A stretch of 64,000 nucleotides of DNA from Azospirillum brasilense (GCF_007827815.1 NZ_VITH01000004.1:421101-485100), one strand, 5' to 3'. Shown: positions 9,390-18,545, numbered from the stretch's first letter. The notes: generated by a model not told the origin, from the sequence alone. Numbers and translations: made by a program.

Positions 9390-12362
9390 ATGACCTTGCT
9401 GGCCCGCCTTTTCCTGCTGGTGCTTCTGGCCGTCCTGCCGGCCCTGGGCATCCAGGCCTACAGCGTGTTCCAGTTCCGTGCGGAGCGTGCCGAGGAAGTC
9501 GCCGCCCAGGCCGAGCGGCTGCTGCATCTGGTCGAGGGGGAACAGGCCCGGATCGTCGACGGCGCCCGTCTGATGGTCACCTCCATCGCGGAATCGGCCA
9601 CCCTGCGGTCCGGCGACTACGCGCAATGCCAGGCCCACCTGATCCGGCTCGCCCAGCGCGCGCCCGAATACCGCAACCTGTCCGTCCTCGACCGCGACGG
9701 CACCCTCCTGTGCAGCGCCACGCCCGACCGCGCGTCGGCCGCCTCCGGCCTCGCCAACGCCCAGCGCCCCTATGTCCGCCGCGCGCTGGAGGAGGGCCGC
9801 TTCGTCGTCGGCGAATGGACGACCCCCGGCCCGGCGGCGGAGCCCGGCACCGCCATGCTGCCCTTCGCGGTCCCCTTCCGCGACGAAGCCGGCACGGTCA
9901 CCGGGGTGGTGACGCTCGGCCTCGACCTGCCCTGGCTGGCCACCAACTTCGCCGCGCGCCCCCTGCCCGAGAACGCCAGCCTGCTGGTCACCGACCGCAA
10001 CGGCACCATCCTGGTCAAGCTGCCCAACGGCATCGCCCAGCGCGGCGAGCGCGTGCCGCGGCCCTATCTGGACCTGCTCAACGAGAACCGCGGCGGCGTC
10101 ACCACCCTGCCGGGGATGGACGGGGTGGCGCGGGTGCTGGCCTATTCGCCGTCCCGCCAGGGCACGCGCGACCTCTTCATCAGCGTCGGGCTCGACCACA
10201 CCGCCGTGGCCGGCACCATCGACCGCGCCACCCGCCAGGGCCTGCTGATGACACTGACCGGCCTGCTGGTCGCCATCCTGGCCGCCTGGATCGGCGGCAC
10301 CCTGTTCATCCGCCGTCCGGTCGAGGCGCTGATCCGCGCCACCCAGGGGTGGAGCGCCGGCAACTCCAGCGCGCGGGCCGGTCTGGTCGACCGAAAGTCG
10401 GAGATCGGCCAGCTCGGCCGCGCCTTCGACGCCATGGCCGAGACGCTGGAGGCCCGCGAGCGCGCGCTGCGCGGCTCGGAGGAGCATCTGCGCGCCGTTC
10501 TGGACGCCCTGCCGACCTTCGTCGGCGTGCTGAGCCCGGACGGCGACGTTCTTCAGGTCAACCAGACCGCCGTCCAGGCGTCCGGCCTGCCGGTCGAGCA
10601 GATCGTCGGCCATCCCTTCCACGAGGCCTGCCGGCGCGCCTTCGCCGGCGCCGCGGGCGACCGCCTGCGCGTGGCGGTGGAGCGCGCCGCCCACGGCGAC
10701 TCCGCGCGCTTCGACGCGCCGGTGCGCATCGCCGGGGACCGTGCGGCGATCATGGAGATGCGGGTCACCCCGATGCGCGGCCCCGACGGGCGGATCACCC
10801 ACCTGATCGTCTCGGGCATCGACATCACCGAGCGCAAATCCACCGAGGAGGCGCTGCGCGTCGCCAACGAGCGTTTCCGCACGGCGCTGCGCAACTCCGG
10901 CGTCGTGGTGTTCAACCAGGACTGCGCCCTGCGCTACACCTGGATGCACAACCCGGCGCTCGGCTTCACGGCGGAGCACGTCGTGGGCAAGACCGATGCC
11001 GAGGTGTTCGAGGACGCCGACGACGCCGAGGCCCTGACCGCCATCAAGCGCCGGGCGCTGGAGACCGGCGAGGGCGTGCGCGAGGAGGTCCGCATCCGCC
11101 GCGCCGGGCAGGACCATTTCTACGACATGACCATCGACCCGCTGCGCGGCCCCGACGGCGCGCTGGCCGGCATCACCTGCGCCGCCGTCGACGTGACCGG
11201 CCGCAAGCAGGCCGAGGCCGACCTGCGCCGCGCGCGGGAGGCGGCCGAGCACGCCGCCGCCGGCAAGTCCAAGTTCCTGGCCGTCGCCAGCCACGACCTG
11301 CGCCAGCCCGTGCAGTCGCTCTACCTCTTCGCCGCCGCGCTGGGCGACCGCCTGCAGGGCCATCCCAGCCTGCCGCTGCTCGACAACATGCGTCAGGCGC
11401 TGGACACGCTGAAGGGCCTGCTCGACGGTCTGCTCGACATGTCGCGGCTGGAGTCCGGCAAGATCGCCGCCAACCCGGCGGAGGTCCGCCTGGGCCAGGT
11501 GCTGGGCCGTCTGGTCGCCGAATACGCGCCGCGCGCCGCCCAGAAGGGGCTGGAGCTGCGCGCCGTGCCGACGCGGGCCTGGGTGCGCACCGACCCGTCG
11601 CATCTGGAGCGCATCCTGCGCAATCTCATCGAGAACGCGCTGCGCTACACCCGCCAGGGCCGCATCCTGATCGGCTGCCGCCGCAGCGGCCCCGACCGTC
11701 TGCGCGTCGAGGTGTGGGACAGCGGCGTCGGCATCCCCGCCGACCGGCTGGAGGACATCTTCGAGGAGTTCACCCAGATCCAGGGCAGCGGCGACCGCGG
11801 GCTGGGCCTCGGCCTCGCCATCGTCAAGCGCCTGTCGAAGCTGCTCGACCACCGCGTCCGCGTGCGCTCGAAGGAGGGGATCGGCTCCGTCTTCTCGGTG
11901 GAGATGCCGCGGGTCGTCGTGGAAAAGCCCCGCGCCGCCGTGCCGCCGCCCGCCATGGACCTCTTCCGGCAGGCCGCCAACGACTGCGCGACCAAGGGGA
12001 TGGTGCTGGTCATCGACGACGAGGCGATCATCCTGCTCGGCCTGAAGGCGATGCTGGAGGGCTGGGGCTACAGCGTGCTGACCGCGCGGTCGGGCGACCA
12101 GGCGCTGGAGCGGCTGCGCGCCGACGGTCGGCGTCCGCAGATCGTGCTGGCCGACTATCAGCTCCAGCAGGGGCGGACCGGGCCGGAGGCCTTGGCTGCG
12201 GTGCAGGGTCTGGTCGGCAAGGACGTGCCCGGCATCATCCTGACCGGCGACACCGCCCCGGAACGGCTGGACGAGGCCCGCCGCAACGGTTTCAGCATCC
12301 TGCACAAGCCGGTCTTCCCCAACGACCTGCGCAAGATGATGGCGAACGCCGGGGCGGCGTAA
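9390..12362 (+). CDS. Hybrid sensor histidine kinase with receiver domain
   Basis: 990 residues from the ATG at 9390, taken because the upstream ATG (9372) has no ribosome site and would precede the membrane segment. Order: membrane segment (about 1-22), extracytoplasmic Cache-like sensor (about 30-270), second membrane segment (about 283-306), HAMP, two PAS domains (about 365-490 and 500-615), HisKA box ASHDLRQPVQSLY, ATPase boxes LRNLIENALRY, VWDSGVGIP and GLGLGLAIVKRL, then a C-terminal receiver (about 870-985) with acidic pair DDE, phospho-acceptor Asp in LADYQ and Lys in HKPVF. The SHDLRQP acceptor type with a terminal receiver is common in alphaproteobacterial hybrid kinases. No output regulator lies next to it. 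Confidence 0.92.
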   Translation: MTLLARLFLLVLLAVLPALGIQAYSVFQFRAERAEEVAAQAERLLHLVEGEQARIVDGARLMVTSIAESATLRSGDYAQCQAHLIRLAQRAPEYRNLSVLDRDGTLLCSATPDRASAASGLANAQRPYVRRALEEGRFVVGEWTTPGPAAEPGTAMLPFAVPFRDEAGTVTGVVTLGLDLPWLATNFAARPLPENASLLVTDRNGTILVKLPNGIAQRGERVPRPYLDLLNENRGGVTTLPGMDGVARVLAYSPSRQGTRDLFISVGLDHTAVAGTIDRATRQGLLMTLTGLLVAILAAWIGGTLFIRRPVEALIRATQGWSAGNSSARAGLVDRKSEIGQLGRAFDAMAETLEARERALRGSEEHLRAVLDALPTFVGVLSPDGDVLQVNQTAVQASGLPVEQIVGHPFHEACRRAFAGAAGDRLRVAVERAAHGDSARFDAPVRIAGDRAAIMEMRVTPMRGPDGRITHLIVSGIDITERKSTEEALRVANERFRTALRNSGVVVFNQDCALRYTWMHNPALGFTAEHVVGKTDAEVFEDADDAEALTAIKRRALETGEGVREEVRIRRAGQDHFYDMTIDPLRGPDGALAGITCAAVDVTGRKQAEADLRRAREAAEHAAAGKSKFLAVASHDLRQPVQSLYLFAAALGDRLQGHPSLPLLDNMRQALDTLKGLLDGLLDMSRLESGKIAANPAEVRLGQVLGRLVAEYAPRAAQKGLELRAVPTRAWVRTDPSHLERILRNLIENALRYTRQGRILIGCRRSGPDRLRVEVWDSGVGIPADRLEDIFEEFTQIQGSGDRGLGLGLAIVKRLSKLLDHRVRVRSKEGIGSVFSVEMPRVVVEKPRAAVPPPAMDLFRQAANDCATKGMVLVIDDEAIILLGLKAMLEGWGYSVLTARSGDQALERLRADGRRPQIVLADYQLQQGRTGPEALAAVQGLVGKDVPGIILTGDTAPERLDEARRNGFSILHKPVFPNDLRKMMANAGAA

Positions 12363-12405
12363 ACGGCCCGAGGCGGCGCAGACGCAAGGAAAGCGTGCGG
12401 CGGCG

Positions 12406-12660
12406 TCAGCGCCGCCGCACGATCCTCCGCCACAGCGGTACCGGGCGCTCCTCCTCGGCCTTCTCGGCCAGCCACTGGTCGGCCAGTTCGCGCACCTGCC
12501 AGCCGCCCAGGTAGCGGTCGCAGTCGATGGCGCTGTACAGCCGCACCTTGTCCCGGCCGAGTCGTTCGAAATAGTCCAGCGTCCGCTGGCGGTCCGTCGC
12601 GGTCATCGGCGGGTTCGCCAGCGGGTTCAGCGGCGGCTTCATCGGGTCCATGGAGCGCAT
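12406..12660 (-). CDS. Small hypothetical protein
   Basis: 84 residues starting MRSMDPMKPPLNP, with GGGGAGG about 8 bases upstream. It has no signal peptide, no membrane segment and no cysteine motif; one Cys is present (AIDCDRYLGGW). The middle is charged and probably helical (TDRQRTLDYFERLGRDKVR), and the C-terminus is strongly basic (RRIVRRR). I recognise no family. It converges with the hybrid kinase and diverges from the ABC transporter genes. Confidence 0.6.
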   Translation of the reverse strand: MRSMDPMKPPLNPLANPPMTATDRQRTLDYFERLGRDKVRLYSAIDCDRYLGGWQVRELADQWLAEKAEEERPVPLWRRIVRRR

Positions 12661-12938
12661 CGGTCCGGCCTCCCCTCTGTGGTGCCCAAAAGAACGGCAT
12701 ACACCCGTCGCACTTTGTTCAGTTGGTATATGGATTGGGCACGCAAGCATCCCAATTAGCCTTTGGTTGCAAGAGCTTCCCCCGCGCCTTCCAACGAAGG
12801 TCAGGCTTGCGCCGCCGCATCGGCCCGTCTCTTCCCACCCGCCCCGCACGCGTGCACAATGCGGCACACGGATGCGTGGGCGGCGGTCTGCCGCCCGGCG
12901 CGATCAAAAGACACCTTCAGAACCGGGAGCGGGGGATC

Positions 12939-13889
12939 ATGAGGAAGACGTCGTGGATGGCCGGAGCCCTGGCGGCGGCCGTCGCCGGGCTGTGCGCGGT
13001 TTCGGCCTCGGCGCAGACCAAGGTGACCGTGGCGATGAGCGGCTGGACCGGCTTCGCACCGATCACGCTGGCCAAGGAAACCGGCATCTTCAAGAAGAAC
13101 GGCATTGAGGTCGAGATCAAGAAGATGCCGACGTCCAACCGCCACCAGGCGATGGCGGCGGGCGAGGTGCAGGCGATCACCACCACGGTGGACACGCACC
13201 TGCTCTACGCCTCCTCCGGCGTGGACGTGACGCAGGTGCTGGTGCTCGACAGCTCGCACGGCGGCGACGGCATCGTCGTGCGCGACGCGATCAACGGCCT
13301 CGCCGACCTGAAGGGCAAGCAGGTGGCCGTGCAGTACGGCGGCGTGCCGCAGTTCTGGCTGGCCTATGTGCTGAAGAAGAACGGGTTGTCGATCGGCGAG
13401 GTGCAGACCGTCAACCTCCAGCCGTCCGACGCCGCCAACGCCTTCGTCGCCGGCCAGTTCGACGCCGCCGTGACCTATGAGCCTTACCTGTCCAAGGTGC
13501 GCGAGGCCAACGGCAAGATCATCGTCACGTCGGACCAGACGCCGGGCGTCATCATCGACACGCTGGCCTTCCAGCCCGACTACATCCAGAAGAACCCGAA
13601 GGTCGTGAAGGCCTTCGTCGACAGCTGGTTCGAGGCGCTGGACGAGATCAAGAAGGACGAGAAGAAGGCCTTCGAGATCATGGCCCGCGACGTCAACCAG
13701 ACGCCGGAGCAGTTCGCCTCCTCCGCGAAGACCGTGCTCTGGTACGACAAGGCCGGCAACATCGAGTATCTGACCAAGACCATGCCGACCTTCATCAAGG
13801 AGGTCCAGGACGTGATGCTGGAGGCCAAGCTGATCCGCAAGGCCCCGCCGAGCCTGGACAGCATGACCGACACGTCCTTCGTTAAGTAA
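12939..13889 (+). CDS. ABC transporter substrate-binding protein, nitrate/sulfonate/taurine family
   Basis: 316 residues. A signal peptide of about 25 residues ends ASAQTKV. The mature protein begins with VTVAMSGWTGFAPITLAKETGIF, the typical opening of NMT1/THI5-like and SsuA/TauA-type binding proteins, followed by the GxQVAVQYGG hinge strand. It should capture a small solute in the periplasm and deliver it to the permease and ATPase encoded downstream. The ligand is not visible; sulfonates, taurine, nitrate-like anions and pyrimidine precursors are all possible in this family. GGGGGA precedes the start. A C-rich palindromic repeat separates it from the permease gene. Confidence 0.9.
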   Translation: MRKTSWMAGALAAAVAGLCAVSASAQTKVTVAMSGWTGFAPITLAKETGIFKKNGIEVEIKKMPTSNRHQAMAAGEVQAITTTVDTHLLYASSGVDVTQVLVLDSSHGGDGIVVRDAINGLADLKGKQVAVQYGGVPQFWLAYVLKKNGLSIGEVQTVNLQPSDAANAFVAGQFDAAVTYEPYLSKVREANGKIIVTSDQTPGVIIDTLAFQPDYIQKNPKVVKAFVDSWFEALDEIKKDEKKAFEIMARDVNQTPEQFASSAKTVLWYDKAGNIEYLTKTMPTFIKEVQDVMLEAKLIRKAPPSLDSMTDTSFVK

Positions 13890-13896
13890 GTTCCTG

Positions 13897-13982
13897 CCCC
13901 CTCCCCAGCCCTCCCCCGCTTCGCGGGAGAGGGGGTTGAGTTCCCTCCCTCGCCGAAGGCGGGGGAGGGTTAGGGAGGGGGC
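13897..13982. repeat. C/G-rich intergenic palindromic repeat
   Basis: Between the binding-protein and permease genes, a C-rich arm (CCCCCTCCCCAGCCCTCCCC) is followed by a mirrored G-rich arm (GGGGGAGGGTTAGGGAGGGG). A smaller hairpin lies inside it (CCCCCGCTTCGCGGGAGAGG). The outer arms are complementary apart from a few mismatches. This is the form of repetitive extragenic palindromes common in Azospirillum-like genomes. In an operon it could stabilise the upstream mRNA or attenuate downstream expression (inference). Confidence 0.75.
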
Positions 13983-14018
13983 ACCGCCTTCCAAACCCGA
14001 CAACGGTCCGCCAATCCC

Positions 14019-14807
14019 ATGTCCCCCCTCTTCACTCCGCTGAAGCCGGTCGCTCCGGCGCTGCGCACGGTGCTGGGCATCGCCTGCTTCGTGCTGTTCT
14101 TCCTGGGCTGGGGCATCGCCACCTACGGCGGCTTCGTGAAGCCGCTGTTCCTGGCCTCGCCCGGCGACACGCTGACGGCGGGCATCGCGCTGTTCCGGGA
14201 GTTCGGCTTCGCCGAGGACATCGCCGTCACGGTCTGGCGCGTCTTCGCCGGCTTCGTCATGGCCGCCGCCCTGGCGGTGCCGCTGGGCATCCTGATGGGG
14301 GCCTTCAAGCCGGTGGAGGCCTTCTTTGAGGCCTTCGTGTCCTTCGCCCGCTACCTGCCGGCCTCGGCCTTCATCCCGCTGCTGATCCTGTGGGCGGGCG
14401 TGGGCGAGCTTCAGAAGATCCTGGTCATCTTCATCGGCTCCGTCTTCCAGCTCATCATCATGGTGACGGTCATCGTGTCGGGCATCCGCAGCGATCTGGT
14501 GGAGGCCGCCTACACGCTGGGCGCCAAGCGCGACGGCGTGGTGCTGCGCGTCCTGCTGCCCGCCGCCTCGCCGCAGATCTTCGAGGCGCTGCGCCTCGTG
14601 CTCGGCTGGGCCTGGACCTACGTGATCGTGGCGGAGCTGGTGGGCGCGTCGCGCGGCATCGGCCACATGATCATCGACGCCCAGCGCTTCCTCGACACCG
14701 GGCAGATGATCTTCGGCATCTTCATCATCGGCGTGATCGGCCTGATCACCGACCTGCTGTTCCGGGCGCTCAACGCCCGTCTCTTCCCGTGGGCCAAAGG
14801 ACGATAA
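14019..14807 (+). CDS. ABC transporter permease (binding-protein-dependent, SsuC/TauC type)
   Basis: 262 residues with about six hydrophobic segments. The cytoplasmic EAA loop that docks the ATPase is seen as EAAYTLGAKRDGVVLRVLLP near residues 164-183, followed by the usual LGWAWTYVIVAELVGASRGIG segment. It forms the membrane channel of the importer with the binding protein upstream and the ATPase 9 bases downstream. Solute unknown. The start ATG at 14019 has no strong ribosome site, which together with the repeat upstream could lower its translation. Confidence 0.92.
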   Translation: MSPLFTPLKPVAPALRTVLGIACFVLFFLGWGIATYGGFVKPLFLASPGDTLTAGIALFREFGFAEDIAVTVWRVFAGFVMAAALAVPLGILMGAFKPVEAFFEAFVSFARYLPASAFIPLLILWAGVGELQKILVIFIGSVFQLIIMVTVIVSGIRSDLVEAAYTLGAKRDGVVLRVLLPAASPQIFEALRLVLGWAWTYVIVAELVGASRGIGHMIIDAQRFLDTGQMIFGIFIIGVIGLITDLLFRALNARLFPWAKGR

Positions 14808-14816
14808 GCGCCGGCC

Positions 14817-15605
14817 ATGAGCAAGCTGTCCATCCGCAACGTCGAGAAGACCTTCCCCGGCCGCAACAGCACGGCGCCGACCCGCGCGCTGGTGCCGACG
14901 AGCCTGGAGGTCGCCGACAACGACTTCATCACCATCCTGGGGCCGTCGGGCTGCGGCAAGTCCACGCTGCTGCGCATCGTCGCCGGTCTGGAAACCCCCA
15001 CCGCCGGCGAGGTGCTGCTGGAGGGCAAGGCGGTGTCGGGCCCCGGCCCGGACCGCGGCATGGTCTTCCAGTCCTACACGCTGTTCCCCTGGCTGACCGT
15101 GCGCGACAACGTCTGCTTCGGCCTGCGCGAGCGCGGCCTGCCGCGGGCGGAGCAGCTGGCGATCGCCGACCGCTTCCTGGCCCAGGTCGGGCTGAAGGGC
15201 TTTGAGAACCACCACCCGGCCCAGCTGTCCGGCGGCATGCAGCAGCGCACGGCGCTGGCCCGCGCGCTGGCCAACGACCCGAAGATGCTGCTGCTCGACG
15301 AGCCCTTCGGCGCGCTGGACCACCAGACTCGCGAGCTGATGCAGGAGCTGCTGCTGGGCATCTGGGAGGCCGACCGCAAGACGGTGATGTTCGTCACCCA
15401 CGACATCGACGAGGCCATCTTCATGGCCAGCCGCGTCGTGGTGATGTCGGCCCGCCCCGGCCGCATCAAGTGCGACATCCCGATCGATCTGCCGCACCCC
15501 CGCTCCTACAAGGTCAAGACCACCCCGGAGTTCGCCGCCTACAAGGAACGGCTGACCGAGGAGATCCGCGTCGAAACCATCAAGGCCGTGACCATGGAGC
15601 GCTGA
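14817..15605 (+). CDS. ABC transporter ATP-binding protein (SsuB/TauB type)
   Basis: 262 residues. Walker A GPSGCGKST (about 42-50), Q-loop VFQSYTLFPW, signature LSGGMQQR, Walker B MLLLDEPFGALD and switch histidine in FVTHDIDEA are all intact. It energises import by the permease encoded 9 bases upstream. The LFPWLTVRDNV segment after the Q-loop is typical of the nitrate/sulfonate/taurine group. It is the last gene of the operon and is followed by a clear terminator. Confidence 0.93.
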   Translation: MSKLSIRNVEKTFPGRNSTAPTRALVPTSLEVADNDFITILGPSGCGKSTLLRIVAGLETPTAGEVLLEGKAVSGPGPDRGMVFQSYTLFPWLTVRDNVCFGLRERGLPRAEQLAIADRFLAQVGLKGFENHHPAQLSGGMQQRTALARALANDPKMLLLDEPFGALDHQTRELMQELLLGIWEADRKTVMFVTHDIDEAIFMASRVVVMSARPGRIKCDIPIDLPHPRSYKVKTTPEFAAYKERLTEEIRVETIKAVTMER

Positions 15606-15634
15606 CCGGCGCCCCATCCGGGCCGGACCATGCG

Positions 15635-15672
15635 AACGAGCGGCACCTCCGGGCGCCGCTCGTTCTTTTTCT
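15635..15672 (+). terminator. Rho-independent terminator of the ABC operon
   Basis: A perfect 10-bp stem (AACGAGCGGC at 15635-15644 with GCCGCTCGTT at 15655-15664) around a 10-base loop is followed by CTTTTTCTTC. It lies 30 bases after the ATPase stop codon. Confidence 0.9.
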
Positions 15673-15698
15673 TCACCGCCTCGCTTTGTCCCGCCGGG

Positions 15699-16100
15699 TC
15701 AGGCTTGGCGACCGGTGTTCATGACCAGATCGGACAGGGCGACGCCGGCCCGCTCGGCGTCCGACGCGAGGGAGCGTGGACAATTCCAGTGCAGCCGTCC
15801 GCCGATTTCGAGCATCCGGCCCTGACGCTTCACCACCCACACGCCGGTGGCCGCCATGTGGATGACGCGGGCCAGCGGCTCCCCGTCGAAGCCGGAACGG
15901 GCCTTGGACGTGGAGTGGCCAACCGCCGCATCTGCTGCCGACACCGCTGGATGCATTGCCGCATCCGAGCGCTCAAAGGCCGGCGCGCACGGATGGGCAC
16001 TCACCAGTTGCAGCGGGTGCCGTTCGCGGCGGTCGCTCGGGCGGCTCGCCGGGAGGACGGCAAGGGCCTGCGGCCTGGAAAGATGCAGCATGTGGGGCAT
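15699..16100 (-). CDS. Hypothetical protein (uncertain)
   Basis: 133 residues if started at 16100; a second ATG follows at 16091. The C-terminal half (residues about 75-133, including VIHMAATGVWVVKRQGRMLEIGG) has an ordinary globular composition. The N-terminal half is Pro/Ser/Ala-rich. No domain is recognised and the ribosome site is weak. It may be a real small protein or a chance open frame in an otherwise empty 900-base stretch. Confidence 0.35.
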   Translation of the reverse strand: MPHMLHLSRPQALAVLPASRPSDRRERHPLQLVSAHPCAPAFERSDAAMHPAVSAADAAVGHSTSKARSGFDGEPLARVIHMAATGVWVVKRQGRMLEIGGRLHWNCPRSLASDAERAGVALSDLVMNTGRQA

Positions 16101-16508
16101 CCTGGGACGTTTCCGATAGGCCTGCGTCCTCAATGTCGCGCAGGTCGTTAGGACACTGAACCTTCCACGCGGCCTGGATGAAGTAAAGAGGAAACACCTC
16201 CGAAACCGTGCAACCTTTCGACGCGGAGAAAGGTAAACGAACAATAACCTGATTTTTATTATAGTTTCTTGGCTGTTAGCCAAACATCACCACCAGCGGC
16301 TTTGCAGGACGCCTCTGGCCCCCTATTTCGAGGAAGGAAGGGGGAGCGAACTGGCCCTCTTAGGGATGAAACGGACGGCTCTCCGCCCCGGAATAGTCAC
16401 ACGCAAAGGCGTGTTCATTCCGTAAGCATGCGTCACAAGCGCAGGCTTGACCGCTGCTTTCCGAGGCTGGCGGCATCCAAAAACGCAGGGAAGAAAACGG
16501 GTAGGATC
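16101..16508. other. Intergenic stretch without recognised gene
   Basis: About 400 bases. An A+T-rich patch lies at 16200-16270, with a small 6-bp hairpin (TTGGCT / AGCCAA) just after it. This probably contains the promoter of the lipoprotein gene at 16509. No gene is convincing here. Confidence 0.3.
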
Positions 16509-16736
16509 ATGGTGAAGAAACTGGCAGTGATCGTGGTTGGCGGCCTTGTCCTGACGGGCTGCTCGAACCTCAGCCACCGCGAACAGCGGACCTTGTCGGG
16601 TGGCGCCATCGGTGCCGCGGGCGGTGCCGCGGTCGGCGCCCTGACGGGGGGCAGCGCGGTGATGGGCGGCGTGATCGGCGGCGCGGCCGGCGCCGCGGTC
16701 GGCGCCTTGACCTCCAACAACGGCAAGCACCGGTAA
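16509..16736 (+). CDS. Small glycine-zipper lipoprotein
   Basis: 75 residues. A lipoprotein signal peptide ends in the lipobox LTGC (Cys at about 18), so the mature protein should be lipid-anchored. After a short charged segment (SNLSHREQR), the rest is a glycine-zipper region with repeated GGAIGAAGGAAVGAL-type units that can insert in or pack against a membrane. This architecture is shared by small outer-membrane lipoproteins (YMGG/glycine-zipper families). It lies just left of the tRNA fragment and is the last backbone gene before the island. Confidence 0.8.
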   Translation: MVKKLAVIVVGGLVLTGCSNLSHREQRTLSGGAIGAAGGAAVGALTGGSAVMGGVIGGAAGAAVGALTSNNGKHR

Positions 16737-16850
16737 GCACCGATTTCACAACGGGGATCAGGCCGCCGGACCAGTGTCCGCGGCCACCCCACACGCCTGT
16801 GCGCCCTCAATGTCAGGGCTCCAGCAGACGTCTGATTTTAAGGGAGATGT

Positions 16851-16893
16851 TGGAGCGGGTGAAGGGAATCGAACCCTCGTCGTAAGCTTGGGA
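16851..16893 (-). repeat. tRNA-Gly(CCC) 3' fragment, island attachment site (attL)
   Basis: On the minus strand this reads as the 3' part of a tRNA: anticodon loop TTCCCAA (anticodon CCC, Gly), variable loop, T-arm GAGGG-TTCGATT-CCCTT, acceptor CACCCGC, discriminator T and CCA. The 5' half is absent: after the anticodon loop the sequence no longer matches a tRNA. An integrase gene begins about 140 bases away. This is the footprint of integration into a tRNA 3' end. The full gene should be rebuilt at the other end of the island, outside this window. Confidence 0.85.
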
Positions 16894-17035
16894 ACGACGG
16901 AACAAGACAAGAACGGACGTTGGCGGACGTCGGCGAACGGTGGAATTTCAATGGCTTAGGAAAAGCCCGTCTGCTATCATCCGGGCTCGACCGCCGACGC
17001 TTTTCCGTACCGATTCCGTACGAGGAGGCCCGTTC

Positions 17036-18319
17036 ATGGCCCGTTCCGCCGCCCCCGACACCCGCTCGAAGACCGCGCGCGCCAAGCTCGCCCCGCGCCG
17101 CGAGCCCTACTGGGCGCGCCTGGCCAAGGGCAGCTACCTCGGCTACCGGCGACTGACGGCGGGGGCCGGCAGCTGGCTGGTGCGCTACCGCGACGCGCTG
17201 GGCACGCAGCACTTCGACGCGCTCGGCCAGGCCGACGACGCGCTGGAGGCGGACGGCGCCGGCGTCCTCACCTTCGACCAGGCGAGCGCCCGGGCGCGGC
17301 GCTGGTGCGAGGCCAAGGCCGCCGCCGAGGCCGGCGTGCGGCGTGGCCCCTACACCGTGGCGCAGTGCCTGGAGGACTACCTCGACTACGTGAAGACGCA
17401 CCGCAAGTCGGTCAAGCACCTCGACACCTACGTCAAGGCCTACATCCTGCCGCGCCTCGGCGCGCTCGACACGGCGGCGCTGACCTCGGCGGTGATCCGC
17501 AAGTGGCACCGCGAGATCGCCGAGGAGCCGCCGCGGCTGCGCACGTCGAAGGGCAAGGCGCAGCGCTACCGCGCCGAGGACCCGAACCCCGAGGAGGCGC
17601 TGCGCAAGCGCCGGCTGCGCGCCAACCGCCACCTGGTGACGTTGCGCGCGGCGCTGAACCGCGCGTGGCGCGAGGGGCTGATCCCGAGCAACGACGCCTG
17701 GGCACGCGTGCAGCAGTTCGGCGGTGTCGAGCGCCAGCGCTCGCGCTTCCTCGACCACGACGAGGCCCGCCGCCTGCTCAACGCCTGCCCGCCCGACCTG
17801 CGCGCGCTGGTGCAGCTGGCGCTGCTCACCGGGGCGCGCTACGGCGAGCTGTGCCGGCTGGAGGTGCGCGACTACCAGGCGGCGAGCGGCACGCTCTTCA
17901 TCCGCGACAGCAAGTCCGGCAAGCCGCGGCACGTTGTGCTTAACGAGGAAGGAATGGCGTTCTGTCGGCAATTGACGCTGGGCCGCCCGATGGGCGAGCC
18001 GCTGCTGCGGCGTGAGGACGGCGAGCGCTGGGACCGCGATCTGCACCAGCGTCCGTTCAAGGAAGCGGTGCGGCGCGCTGGCCTCGACCCGGCCTTCACC
18101 TTTCACGAGCTGCGCCACACCTGGGCCAGCCTGACGATCATGGCCGGCGCCCCGCTGATGGTGGTGGCGCAGAACCTCGGCCATCGCGACACACGGATGG
18201 TCGAGCAGCACTACGGGCACCTAGCACAGTCCTACGTGGCTGACATGGTGCGCCGGACCGCCCCATCGTTCGGCCTCATTCAGCATAAGAGTGTTTTGCC
18301 TCTGTCTGCCGGGGGATAA
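17036..18319 (+). CDS. int: Tyrosine recombinase / phage-type integrase
   Basis: 427 residues from the ATG at 17036, which has GAGGAGG 7 bases upstream; an in-frame ATG at 16940 lies closer to the attachment site and has no ribosome site. An N-terminal arm-binding region is followed by a SAM-like core-binding domain (about 105-215) and the catalytic domain. Catalytic residues are visible: Arg268 in GARYGEL, Lys near 293-296, His357 and Arg360 in HELRHTW, His383 in LGHRD, and Tyr393 in QHYGHL. The set is complete, so the enzyme is probably active. Its location beside the tRNA-Gly fragment identifies it as the integrase of this island. Confidence 0.93.
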   Translation: MARSAAPDTRSKTARAKLAPRREPYWARLAKGSYLGYRRLTAGAGSWLVRYRDALGTQHFDALGQADDALEADGAGVLTFDQASARARRWCEAKAAAEAGVRRGPYTVAQCLEDYLDYVKTHRKSVKHLDTYVKAYILPRLGALDTAALTSAVIRKWHREIAEEPPRLRTSKGKAQRYRAEDPNPEEALRKRRLRANRHLVTLRAALNRAWREGLIPSNDAWARVQQFGGVERQRSRFLDHDEARRLLNACPPDLRALVQLALLTGARYGELCRLEVRDYQAASGTLFIRDSKSGKPRHVVLNEEGMAFCRQLTLGRPMGEPLLRREDGERWDRDLHQRPFKEAVRRAGLDPAFTFHELRHTWASLTIMAGAPLMVVAQNLGHRDTRMVEQHYGHLAQSYVADMVRRTAPSFGLIQHKSVLPLSAGG

Positions 18320-18545
18320 ACAAAAAATTTTACAATTTCATGTTACTAAAGCGGGCGCCGCAGAGAAAGTCGAGAGTTGGCAACAAATCCAAACCCATAG
18401 GGCTCGGCTTGCTGGGACGCAGCAGACGAGCGCCGTCGGGTCGCTGGCGTTGCGGTCGCGCGACCGCACACTGAAGCGTTTAGCCCAGTTCGCGTGGCCA
18501 GATGACCGGGGTATTGAGGTCGGATCGCCATCAGCGTCGGGAGCA

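Noticed and set aside
9222..12305. A 1027-residue minus-strand frame opposite the hybrid kinase
   Set aside because: Antisense shadow of a gene with complete kinase and receiver motifs; the composition (His, Gln, Gly, Ala) is typical of shadows.
12661..12938. A riboswitch upstream of the ABC importer
   Set aside because: I looked for guanidine-I and TPP-type conserved motifs and found none.
12801..15617. A 938-residue minus-strand frame opposite the ABC importer genes
   Set aside because: It runs across three good genes and an intergenic palindrome, with no recognisable domain.
16851..16930. A complete tRNA-Gly gene
   Set aside because: The sequence past the anticodon loop does not supply the 5' anticodon stem, D-arm or acceptor strand.
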